This document shows positions 22,324 through 30,816 of a DNA stretch of 47,379 nt, piece after piece. Source of the stretch: Lentisphaeria bacterium (GTDB lineage Bacteria > Verrucomicrobiota > Lentisphaeria > Victivallales > UBA1829); NCBI GenBank assembly GCA_017629515.1, contig JAGBXB010000146.1:1-47379 (forward strand). Direction: 5' to 3'. Position 1 is the stretch's first letter; every line of letters begins with the position of its first letter. A model generated the notes under the pieces. The model did no database searches, was not told the DNA's origin, and worked only from the letters and a program-made list of their open reading frames with translations. A program made the translations under genes and the position numbers.

Positions 22324-23378
22324 TGATAAAAATATTTCTTATCTTCACATCATTTTTCCCCCTCTTTATTCATTCTTCCTACCTTTGGCAGGCGTGGACA
22401 GGCTCCCGGCTGGATCATTGGGATTGGATTTTTTATCTGATAAGTATTCCGGCAGCCTTTTGGGCTGTTTATAAGGAAAAGTTGGAAAAATGCGACTTTT
22501 ATGCACTTCTGATACTGCTGCCCTCTCTGCTGTTGACTTTGCCGGTGCAACTGCACGATATCAATGCCCTTGCCGTTGCCTCTGCTGCCGGAGTGATTTT
22601 TTCTGCGGTATGGCTGCTGGGGTCATGGCAGTTTGCCTATAAAGTATTGCCGGTATTTTTTATATTGCTGCTGGGGACACCCAGTTCCAGTTATCATCTT
22701 TCGCTTTTAATGATGTGTCCGGTACCGGTCGCCTGGGGGGGGAAATTCCTTCTGGCGGTATTGTGTCTCTTCTGGATATGGCACACCAAACGAACCTCTT
22801 ATACAGTAAAAAGCGGAACGGTCTTTTTTGTTGCTTCAGTCATTGCCACAGCACTGGTACTTTTGCACTCAAAGGAGTTGTATTTTGAAGGGACAGATTT
22901 TGTGCCGGATTTTCCATCCCGTTGCGGGGAATTCTGGGGGAGAAGTATAGAGCCGGATGAAAATACAAAACGCTTTTTTGTCACAAGTACGGTAAAACAG
23001 TACTGCTATACAAAAAACAATGCCGATATATCTGTTCTGGCAGTACAGTGCGGCAGAAATATTCACGAGATCCATCCGGCAAGTCATTGTTTGCGTACAA
23101 GTATGTGGACGGTCCATTCCGAAAAGATATTGTACTTGCAAAACAGATTTGCTGTTACAGAAATCGATGCAAGCAGGGGCGGCAACCGTATCCTGGTATG
23201 GGTCTGGTACAGCAGTAAAACATTTTCCACACCGGGTTTTCTCGGCTTCCGCCGGCATTTCACACCCGGCGGGAATTATTATACCTATCAAATATCGATA
23301 CCGCTTTATGGAAATATTGAAAACGGCCGCAGCGAGTTGAAAAAATTTGTGCAGGCATTGAGGAGCAGAAAAGAATGA
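22320..23378 (+). CDS. Membrane protein with EpsI-like (DUF3485) domain
   Basis: The 352-residue protein has five or six hydrophobic segments in its first 185 residues and then a soluble domain. The latter contains HPASHCLRTSMW near residue 260, matching the HPxxCL-type motif of the exosortase-associated EpsI/DUF3485 domain. The N-terminal half resembles the first helices of exosortases (HWDWIFYLISIPAAFW, later LLLGTPSSSYHL) but has no Cys/Arg/His core. It may therefore partner with the catalytic subunit in the membrane. Start and stop overlap neighbouring genes by 4 nt on both sides, implying coupled translation. Confidence 0.75.
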   Translation: MMIKIFLIFTSFFPLFIHSSYLWQAWTGSRLDHWDWIFYLISIPAAFWAVYKEKLEKCDFYALLILLPSLLLTLPVQLHDINALAVASAAGVIFSAVWLLGSWQFAYKVLPVFFILLLGTPSSSYHLSLLMMCPVPVAWGGKFLLAVLCLFWIWHTKRTSYTVKSGTVFFVASVIATALVLLHSKELYFEGTDFVPDFPSRCGEFWGRSIEPDENTKRFFVTSTVKQYCYTKNNADISVLAVQCGRNIHEIHPASHCLRTSMWTVHSEKILYLQNRFAVTEIDASRGGNRILVWVWYSSKTFSTPGFLGFRRHFTPGGNYYTYQISIPLYGNIENGRSELKKFVQALRSRKE

Positions 23379-24091
23379 TGGACCGGTATGAGGAAATTAT
23401 TGCTTTGCGTCAGGAGTTGAAACGCCCCGGAGTGTTTCGCCATCACAATATCCAGTTGCGTATGGTGATGTGGCATCTGACCATACGCAGTTCGGTATTT
23501 TTCAAACGCCTGATGGATGTGATCCTTTCTATATTGGCAATCATTGCCGGAAGTCCGGTTTTTCTGCTTACAGCATTACTCATCAAGATCACGAGTCCGG
23601 GACCGATCATTTTCAGTCAGGTCCGGGTGGGAAAATTCGGACGGCACTTCAAATTTTACAAATTCCGCAGTATGTATATTGATGCGGAAGCGCGTAAAGC
23701 CGAACTTATGAAACATAACGAATCCGGAGATGGAGTTATTTTCAAGATGAAGCGGGATCCCCGCATCACTTCCGTCGGGCGTTTTATCCGCAAGTTCAGC
23801 ATTGATGAATTGCCGCAGCTTTTTAATGTTCTTCTGGGGGATATGAGTCTTGTCGGACCCCGGCCACCGTTGCCGTCGGAAGTGCGTACCTATACATTGG
23901 AAGCGCGTAAAAGATTGAACATTACTCCGGGGATCACCTGTTTGTGGCAGGTTTCCGGACGCAGTGAATTGCCGTTTTCCAAACAGATCGCTCTGGATAA
24001 AGAGTATATTGCCAGTCAAAGTGCGTGGAAAGATTTTTTGATATTGTTGAAAACGATCCCGGCGATCCTGACCGGAAAAGGAGCATGGTAA
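23375..24091 (+). CDS. Undecaprenyl-phosphate sugar-1-phosphate transferase
   Basis: The 238-residue protein is a bacterial sugar transferase of the short PglC/ExoY type. It has one membrane hairpin (residues about 36-60, FFKRLMDVILSILAIIAG). The catalytic domain carries KFRSMY, DELPQLFNVLLGDMSLVGPRP and PGITCLWQVSGR. It starts repeat-unit synthesis by moving a sugar phosphate from a nucleotide sugar to the lipid carrier at the inner face of the cytoplasmic membrane. All signature motifs are intact. About 30 extra residues precede the membrane segment. Confidence 0.93.
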   Translation: MMDRYEEIIALRQELKRPGVFRHHNIQLRMVMWHLTIRSSVFFKRLMDVILSILAIIAGSPVFLLTALLIKITSPGPIIFSQVRVGKFGRHFKFYKFRSMYIDAEARKAELMKHNESGDGVIFKMKRDPRITSVGRFIRKFSIDELPQLFNVLLGDMSLVGPRPPLPSEVRTYTLEARKRLNITPGITCLWQVSGRSELPFSKQIALDKEYIASQSAWKDFLILLKTIPAILTGKGAW

Positions 24092-24092
24092 G

Positions 24093-25322
24093 ATGAAACA
24101 TCTCCTGATAAATCCTTATTCACACTCGCAGGAATGGTGCAAAGACTATTTTCCCGACCGCAGTTTGGGCATGATGCCCATAGGCGGACGGTGTGCGGCA
24201 GAATATTTTATAGATCTTGCCTTGCGGTGCAATGCAGTTTCTGTACTGCTGCTGGGGCCCACATACAATGAACACCTTGCTGAACATCTTTATGAATATC
24301 AGCATGGAGAATTGAAACTGGACTACCGTAAAGGCGGCGGACACGGTACAGTCCGGCATCTGCTTGATGTTTATGCAAAAGAGTGTGGAGAAGAGTGTCT
24401 TATTCTTCATGGTATGCTTATGCCCAAATCTTATACGGCAGAGGAAATTTACGATTCACTTGTCCCTTGTGAAGATGAGGGAAGTGCTGACGGGATATAC
24501 GCATATAAAGACGGCAAATTATTGAAAAGCAATCTTGATTTTTACCATATTGATTCACTGGCAAGTTATTTTGAGGTGAATTTTCAGATTTTGAAGGATG
24601 ATTTTTATAATTTACCGGGCTACACATCAACAGATAATATTCATACCGGCACCAATGTAGTTTTGAAAAATGATTGCACTCTCATTGGGCCTCTTGTGCT
24701 GTGTGATAATACCTTTATTGAAAGCCAGAGCAACATAAATACAGCAATTATCGGAGAACGCGCACTGATAGATAAAGGCTGTATTGTGGAACGTTCTATT
24801 ATTTTTGACCGCACATATACCGCAGGGAATCTGGAAATAAAAAACAAGATCGTCACTCCGGGCAGGATCATAGATCCTTATACCGGCGGCGTATTGGAAC
24901 GCAACAGTTTCAGTTACGCTTTTTCCCCCATTCAAAACCGTTCGGCCTGGATACTGCGATTGTGGGAACACTGCATTGCACTGGTACTGGCGCTGGTTCT
25001 TCTTGTGCCATATCTGCTGTTGCTGCCCTTTTATCTTACCCATCAGAAATCCCATTGGTGCTGGAAACTTTCCATGGACCGGTATCCGGGATACTGGGCG
25101 GTACTGTTTTTCCGTAAAGAACTGGTGAAAAGTCATCCTGCCAATGAGCACTTCGTGTTCCAGATGGGGGAAATTTACGGATTGCAGAATACTCCGGAAC
25201 AACGGCGTATCTATGACTATTATTATCACTATCATTGCTCATGTTTTCTGGTGCTGCAGGTAGTTTTACGCAGCCTGGGGAAAAGAGGTTTTGCTACTTA
25301 TGTTGAACGCAAACGCTCATAA
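24093..25322 (+). CDS. Nucleotidyltransferase-like/left-handed beta-helix protein with C-terminal membrane segment
   Basis: The 409-residue protein has an N-terminal part (1-180) recalling sugar-nucleotidyltransferases (MMPIGGRCAAEYFIDLALR resembles the substrate-contact segment), but I do not see the G-rich N-terminal loop. Residues about 180-275 have hexapeptide-like periodicity (left-handed beta helix: TNVVLKNDCTLIGPLVLCDNTFI). A hydrophobic hairpin (about 290-318) and a soluble tail follow. This combination is uncommon. It could make or modify an activated sugar at the membrane, or serve as an acetyltransferase. It lies 1 bp after the initiating transferase gene. Confidence 0.55.
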   Translation: MKHLLINPYSHSQEWCKDYFPDRSLGMMPIGGRCAAEYFIDLALRCNAVSVLLLGPTYNEHLAEHLYEYQHGELKLDYRKGGGHGTVRHLLDVYAKECGEECLILHGMLMPKSYTAEEIYDSLVPCEDEGSADGIYAYKDGKLLKSNLDFYHIDSLASYFEVNFQILKDDFYNLPGYTSTDNIHTGTNVVLKNDCTLIGPLVLCDNTFIESQSNINTAIIGERALIDKGCIVERSIIFDRTYTAGNLEIKNKIVTPGRIIDPYTGGVLERNSFSYAFSPIQNRSAWILRLWEHCIALVLALVLLVPYLLLLPFYLTHQKSHWCWKLSMDRYPGYWAVLFFRKELVKSHPANEHFVFQMGEIYGLQNTPEQRRIYDYYYHYHCSCFLVLQVVLRSLGKRGFATYVERKRS

Positions 25323-26337
25323 AAAATTTACTGCTTCGGGAGAAAAAGAGGCGGAAATGCTGCTGGAAAGAGTACTTACAGATATAGGAAGAACTCTTTC
25401 CGGTACGGGTCTTTGCGTCTGTCTTGGCGGAAGTTACGGCAGAGGAGACGGGGGAGTAAGACTGGATCAGGAAAACGGCATACTCTATAACGATTTGGAT
25501 TTCTTTGTTTTTGCCCGGAAAAAATCTTCTGACGCAGAAAAAATGCTGAAAGAAATTGCCGTCAGATATGAAGAAGAGTTGAAAATCGATGTGGATTTCA
25601 GTTCCATCATGTGTGTAAAAGATATAAAAAACAACGCTTCGCGTTTGATGATGCAGGAATTGAAACGGGGATATCACCTGGTTTGCGGAGAAGATCTGCT
25701 GGAAAAATATCTGCCGGAAAAACCGGCAGAGGAATTGCCATTTTCCGAAGCATGCCGTTTGATGGTCAACCGGGGCATGGGATTGCTTTTGGCAGGGGAA
25801 AAGATCGTAAATGATTCTGAAGATACGGATTTTATTATGCGTAACATCTATAAAGCGATCCTCGGTGCAGTGGATGCGGTTCTTATCCGTCAGGGGGAAT
25901 ACTGTTGGAGCCTGACGGAACGCCTGAATATTGTAAAAGCATCGGATATGCCGGAAATCTGGAAAGAATTCTATTGCGAAGCTGTGGAGTTCAAACGATC
26001 TCCCCACCGGAATAAAAAACCTGATATGCTTGCTTTCTGGCAAAATGTACGGGAATTTTTCCTTTCTGCCATGGTTCGTTGTGCCGGAGCAACGAAAGAA
26101 AATGATTTTAAGGATGGTATTTATATTTGCTGTTCCCGGAGCAGAGAAAGATCTATTGTAAATTATATGAAATATTGTATAAAAACCCGTACTCTGCCGC
26201 TTATTCCGCCCGGATATCACACTATACCTCCGGTAGCGGTGCTGGCGGGAGATGTTTTTTCGGCATTGAGCAGGAATATACCACAGGCTGTTGATAAGCA
26301 AAGTAAACTTTATCGGCATTGGCTGATGTTTAATTAA
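25300..26337 (+). CDS. Pol-beta-fold nucleotidyltransferase domain protein
   Basis: The 345-residue protein has GGSYGRGDGG near residue 45 and NDLDFFVF near 65, then IDVDF near 97. This G-S...DxD...D pattern is that of the polymerase-beta nucleotidyltransferase superfamily, which moves NMP groups onto small molecules or proteins. There is no signal peptide. I chose the ATG at 25300, because the upstream TTG at 25291 lies only 3 nt from the AGAGG site; either start overlaps the previous gene. Its target is unknown. Modifying a sugar, lipid carrier or operon protein is plausible. Confidence 0.65.
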   Translation: MLNANAHKKFTASGEKEAEMLLERVLTDIGRTLSGTGLCVCLGGSYGRGDGGVRLDQENGILYNDLDFFVFARKKSSDAEKMLKEIAVRYEEELKIDVDFSSIMCVKDIKNNASRLMMQELKRGYHLVCGEDLLEKYLPEKPAEELPFSEACRLMVNRGMGLLLAGEKIVNDSEDTDFIMRNIYKAILGAVDAVLIRQGEYCWSLTERLNIVKASDMPEIWKEFYCEAVEFKRSPHRNKKPDMLAFWQNVREFFLSAMVRCAGATKENDFKDGIYICCSRSRERSIVNYMKYCIKTRTLPLIPPGYHTIPPVAVLAGDVFSALSRNIPQAVDKQSKLYRHWLMFN

Positions 26338-26346
26338 GAGGGAAAT

Positions 26347-28431
26347 ATGGAAAGTTTGGATAATGAATTGAATGTTCAGGCGGAAACCAGACAGATGCAG
26401 AAACTGCAGATGTATCAGAAACTGGTTTTGTTTACTGTATTGAAATTCAAATGGAGCATTATTGCCGTTTTTCTGATAACGCTCGTTGCGGGAGTAGTTT
26501 TCCGGTATATACAGTTCAAACACGCACATCATAAATACGAAGGAAATGTAACGCTTTTTTATACACCCCGTGCCAGTGAAGAGGTCAAACCGTTAAGTAT
26601 CAATCATGTACTTGGAGTATTTTCCCGGCAGCAGATATTTCATCAACTTATTGAAGAAATGCACTTGAGCAATTCACAGAAACGGATATTGAAGCAGTGT
26701 ATTGAAGTGAAATTGGTAAAAGACCAGAATAATATATTTATCATTACCGGCATTGGAGACAGCGAAGAATATGTTAAACAACTGGTCAGTACCTTTGTCA
26801 CCATCGGCATCCGGAATTATGAAGAGTACCGGACTGCGGAATTGAACAGTTTTTTGAACTCCCGTGAACGGCGTTTGAGAGAATTGCAGGAATATCAGAA
26901 ATCTCTGATCGAAAGACTTCATGGATTGCACCGGAAATATGGTATAGTTCATCCCCGCGAGGAAATGAATAATGTAAAGAAGATCCAGGGCGAACAAAAT
27001 GTGGCAATGGCAGAATTGAATGTAAAACTTGCAGATGCCCGTCATCGTTTTGCCGTTGCAGAAAAAGAGTATAACGCACGCCCTGCAAATGTGATAAAAC
27101 ACCGTGGCAAACTGCGGGAATTTATAAACGATCTGCGTAAAGCTTCCAGAGAGTACGAAAAAGCAAAATTGATGTTTGCGGAACGCAATCCCCGTTTCGT
27201 TGAAGCAAAAACTGCTTACGAAGTAATGGTAAAAGAATTTGAGTCCTTCAAGACAAAAAATAATATCACCCGTTTTGATGAGAATATGCTTCTGGGAATA
27301 GACGGGGTCATCAACCGGTATCAGGAGAGTGAAGTCATACTCAATCAGCTGGAACTCAGCATGAAATCCCTTCTCGCTGAAACAGCTATTGCCAAAGAAA
27401 AAGAGAAAAAACTTCAACACATGCTCCCGGAACATGATTCCGTAGAACAACTCATAGATACTGCCAATAAAAATATTACTCTCCTGGTGGAGGAATTGAC
27501 CCGGGTGAGAAGTAATATAGCCCATGTCCCCAATGACATTACCATCAATGAGCGGATCACCGGAGTCAAATCGTTTCCGATGTTTCCCGTCAAAATTTTT
27601 GCATTGATTTTTATTGCCGGTATTTTTGTCAGCGGTATTTATACGACTTTTGTTATTACTTTTGATATCGTAAATGGCAAATTCAGCGGTATAGAGGAAG
27701 CGGTTTTTCACAAAGATTTCTTTAATACGGTGGGCGTAATTCCCCATGAAAAAGCCAATTTTTCCACTGAACAGCGTAAAATCGTCAATAATGAAATGTT
27801 TTACCGTTTCATTTTGCGTTTGAAAAATACCCGTACACTTTTTTCCTGTTCGCTGGATGGATCGTTTTTAAGTTCCGTACTTTTTGACGAACAATTCAGC
27901 AAAGCAAAACGCAATACGGTTCTGGTCAGACTTATTCCGGAACATGATGTGGAAAAGATTTGCGGCAATATGCAGAAAATCGGAGATTTCTACTATTCAG
28001 ACAATGGAAATATCGGAGTCAATTATGCTGAAAAAGATATCCAGCATGATCTTGACTACCTGCAAGGCTTTTCTACCGGAGACGGAAAAGGCTATGGGTA
28101 TGGCTACGGATTTGCGTTCTTCCCTGTGCGCAATATTTCCGGCTTGGAACCCGATGAAGTAAGTATGCTCCACGGTATTATCCATGAGCTGAAAAAGCAC
28201 TATCAGCTTATCCGTATTTCCCGTGAAAAACCCTTTGATGCCTCATGCTTTATCGTGCGTCAGCTCCATGATATATGCGATGCAACCCTCCTTTATATCG
28301 GGAAAAACAAAACTCCGCGCAAAGTATTGAGGAGGGTATTGAAACTGCATGATGAAGATCATAATATATACGCGATCTTGACCGGCATTACAGATGTGGA
28401 AAAAATCATTTCAGGAGATTATATTGTATGA
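26347..28431 (+). CDS. Wzz/GumC-like chain-length protein with degenerate kinase-like tail
   Basis: The 694-residue inner-membrane protein has two transmembrane helices (about 38-54 and 418-440) flanking a periplasmic region with a long coiled coil (about 165-395). That is the layout of polysaccharide co-polymerases controlling chain length and export. The cytoplasmic tail (445-694) corresponds in position to the tyrosine-kinase domain of Wzc-type proteins. I find no Walker A GxxGxGKT, only a Gly/Tyr-rich patch GDGKGYGYGYG near residue 580. An AGAGGGAAAT site precedes the ATG. It overlaps the Wza-like gene by 4 nt. Confidence 0.85.
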   Translation: MESLDNELNVQAETRQMQKLQMYQKLVLFTVLKFKWSIIAVFLITLVAGVVFRYIQFKHAHHKYEGNVTLFYTPRASEEVKPLSINHVLGVFSRQQIFHQLIEEMHLSNSQKRILKQCIEVKLVKDQNNIFIITGIGDSEEYVKQLVSTFVTIGIRNYEEYRTAELNSFLNSRERRLRELQEYQKSLIERLHGLHRKYGIVHPREEMNNVKKIQGEQNVAMAELNVKLADARHRFAVAEKEYNARPANVIKHRGKLREFINDLRKASREYEKAKLMFAERNPRFVEAKTAYEVMVKEFESFKTKNNITRFDENMLLGIDGVINRYQESEVILNQLELSMKSLLAETAIAKEKEKKLQHMLPEHDSVEQLIDTANKNITLLVEELTRVRSNIAHVPNDITINERITGVKSFPMFPVKIFALIFIAGIFVSGIYTTFVITFDIVNGKFSGIEEAVFHKDFFNTVGVIPHEKANFSTEQRKIVNNEMFYRFILRLKNTRTLFSCSLDGSFLSSVLFDEQFSKAKRNTVLVRLIPEHDVEKICGNMQKIGDFYYSDNGNIGVNYAEKDIQHDLDYLQGFSTGDGKGYGYGYGFAFFPVRNISGLEPDEVSMLHGIIHELKKHYQLIRISREKPFDASCFIVRQLHDICDATLLYIGKNKTPRKVLRRVLKLHDEDHNIYAILTGITDVEKIISGDYIV

Positions 28432-29477
28432 AAAAAGTATTTTTATTGACTTTTATTGTATCAGCCTTTCTTTCGTTGACCGGTTGTTATAACCGTTATA
28501 CCGGGAATTTTGACCGATACCCTGATATCCATAATCTTCCCAGCGGTGTTGTTGATCAGGCCGGATTGACAGATGAGGACAAACGCCGCCAGCTGGAGCT
28601 GCTCAAACAGCTTGATGCCCAGAAAGAGCCGGTTTACCGTATCAATGCCGGGGATAAAATAAGTATAAGAGTCTATAATCACCCGGATCTTATTATGGAA
28701 TCCCTTGTGACGCCCGACGGTGCAATTGGAGTGATGTTCGCCGGACAGATCCAGGTAGCGGGGCTGACGCTGGAAGAAGCCAGTGAGAAAATCAAAAAAG
28801 TCTATGCGCAGTATATCAAAAATCCGGAATTGGGGGTTTTTGCCATTGATGTAAGAAGTCAAACTGCAACCATTGCCGGTGCGGTAAATAATCCGGGAAT
28901 GTTTGTCATTTCCAATGGTATGCGCCTTGCGGATCTTTTCGCCAAAGCCGGTGGCTCTGCGGTGCGGGACTTCGATGACCAGATGCTTGATGCGGCAGAT
29001 TATCAAAACAGCATTATTGTCCGTAACGGCGAGATCCTTCCGGTAAACTTTTCCCTCGCCATAGAAAAGGGAGACCGCTGGCATAATGTCAAACTCAAAA
29101 AAGGTGACTATATTTATATCGCTGTCCGCTCGGAAGCCATGTGCAGTATTATCGGCAGTATCATCCGCCCGCATAAAAGATTGTGGGATCAGAATCTGGG
29201 TATATTGGAACTCATTTCTTCCGGGCTTGGCTTGAAAGAAGAGTATTGGCAGTATGGAGTCATCATCCGCGGCGGAATGGATAATCCCCGTTTCTACCGC
29301 TTTGATATCGACGGCATCCTGCAGGGGCGTTGTGCCAATGTGCGCCTGCAGCCGGGAGATGTGGTTTATATACCCCATGATAATATTTCTGAATATAATG
29401 TATTTGTTCGCAAGATTCTGCCTTCCGCTCAATTCCTGAGTACATTTACATTCCCTGCATTGAATTTTGCAAAATAA
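28428..29477 (+). CDS. Wza-like polysaccharide export outer-membrane lipoprotein
   Basis: The 349-residue lipoprotein has a lipobox LTGC with Cys20 as lipid anchor. The Poly_export domain starts at about residue 66 (PVYRINAGDKISIRVYNHPDL), followed by SLBB-type domains near 150 (TIAGAVNNPGMFVI) and 225 (CSIIGSIIRPHKRLW). It should form the outer-membrane channel through which the polymer leaves, working with the Wzz-like protein encoded just upstream. Confidence 0.93.
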   Translation: MKKVFLLTFIVSAFLSLTGCYNRYTGNFDRYPDIHNLPSGVVDQAGLTDEDKRRQLELLKQLDAQKEPVYRINAGDKISIRVYNHPDLIMESLVTPDGAIGVMFAGQIQVAGLTLEEASEKIKKVYAQYIKNPELGVFAIDVRSQTATIAGAVNNPGMFVISNGMRLADLFAKAGGSAVRDFDDQMLDAADYQNSIIVRNGEILPVNFSLAIEKGDRWHNVKLKKGDYIYIAVRSEAMCSIIGSIIRPHKRLWDQNLGILELISSGLGLKEEYWQYGVIIRGGMDNPRFYRFDIDGILQGRCANVRLQPGDVVYIPHDNISEYNVFVRKILPSAQFLSTFTFPALNFAK

Positions 29478-29487
29478 TGAGGATGGA

Positions 29488-30816
29488 ATGAAATATCTGA
29501 TTTTTCTCATTGCCTTTATGGGCGTACTGCCGCTGGGGTATATACTTACGCTGAACCGTAAGTATATGCGCTATGCGTTTTTTGCGGTACTTCTTCCGGT
29601 AATGATGTTCAATCAGGTATCGATCAACTTTTTTTCCAATGAAACCTATCGCGGCACATCCCGGGGGATGGAAGTATCGCTGGTTTATCTTGTCGCATTG
29701 GCAATGCTGATCGGGATGTGGCTTCTGTACCGCAAAAAGCCGTTTTTCCCGGACACCGGAAGTAAATTATATCTGCTGTACTTCCTTTTGTGCATCCCCT
29801 CTTTGATCAATGCGGACAATGTGCTTTTCAGCTGGTTTGAATTATGGAAAATGATCATGATGTATATCGTTTTTATATGCAGTTATTCCTATCTCTATTA
29901 TACGAGGGATTTCAATACTGTGATGATCGGATTCGGTATTGTGGCAACAGTTACTTTCCTGACGGTTGTTTTTCAACACATCAAAGGGATCCATCAGGCA
30001 AACGGACTCTTTCCCCATCAAAACAGTATGGGGATGTATATGTGCCTGATAGCTCCGGTCTTTTTTGCATATTACTTCAACCGGAATAAAGGCTGGAAAC
30101 GGTTTTTATTCGCCGGGTTCTTTCTCATGGCATCAGCAGCCTGTATGCGTACTTATTCCCGGGGAGCGATGGTCTGTCTGCCTTTCGGATGCACTATTAC
30201 TGTCCTGCTTTCCCTGCGGTATCAGTTTCACATGCGGAAGATCCAGATCCTTCTGCCGATCGTTCTTATCTGTTTTTTCGGAGCATTGCTTCTGCTGCCC
30301 AATATCATCAAACGTTTTGAAAACGCCCCGAAAGAATCCCTTATGACCCGCCAATACCTTGCGGCATCCGCATGGAATATGATGCGGGACAAACCCTTTG
30401 CCGGAGTCGGCTTGAATAATTGGGGCATCAAGATCAATCCTCCGTATCCCTATTGCGAATACCGCTATAACAATAAGCGTATTGCAAAAGACTTCAAAGA
30501 AGGGATTGTGGAAACAAGTTACCTGCTTGTGGGAGCAGAATGCGGATTTCTGACTCTGGCGGCATTTCTGGCATGGTTGGGATATTACTACATTGCGGCA
30601 TGTAAACTGGTCAAACGGCTGCGCTGGACACAACTTTTTTACATTCCTGCCGGCATTGTCGGCGGACTTACTGCTGTCTATATGCAATCGACCCTTGAAT
30701 GGGTGATGAAACAGCAGGTGAATTTTATTCAGATGATGATACTTTTTGCAACATTGAGTATCCTCTTGAAATATTGTGATAAATTTGCAGCAAACAAAAT
30801 AGAGGTATCAGCATGA
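29488..30816 (+). CDS. O-antigen polymerase/ligase-like membrane protein (Wzy/WaaL type)
   Basis: The 442-residue protein has about ten to twelve transmembrane helices and a large periplasmic loop. A GVGLNNWGI segment near residue 308 is typical of the Wzy_C/O-antigen ligase family. It probably polymerises repeat units on the outer face of the inner membrane. I chose ATG 29488 with a GAGG site in front; an upstream TTG frame start at 29467 overlaps the previous gene and lacks a suitable site. The gene ends in a 4-nt overlap with the GH9 gene. Confidence 0.88.
   Translation: MKYLIFLIAFMGVLPLGYILTLNRKYMRYAFFAVLLPVMMFNQVSINFFSNETYRGTSRGMEVSLVYLVALAMLIGMWLLYRKKPFFPDTGSKLYLLYFLLCIPSLINADNVLFSWFELWKMIMMYIVFICSYSYLYYTRDFNTVMIGFGIVATVTFLTVVFQHIKGIHQANGLFPHQNSMGMYMCLIAPVFFAYYFNRNKGWKRFLFAGFFLMASAACMRTYSRGAMVCLPFGCTITVLLSLRYQFHMRKIQILLPIVLICFFGALLLLPNIIKRFENAPKESLMTRQYLAASAWNMMRDKPFAGVGLNNWGIKINPPYPYCEYRYNNKRIAKDFKEGIVETSYLLVGAECGFLTLAAFLAWLGYYYIAACKLVKRLRWTQLFYIPAGIVGGLTAVYMQSTLEWVMKQQVNFIQMMILFATLSILLKYCDKFAANKIEVSA

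Noticed and set aside
26347..28431. Annotation as a full Wzc-type tyrosine kinase
   Set aside because: There is no Walker A motif and no clear Tyr cluster at the C-terminus. Called chain-length protein with a degenerate tail instead.
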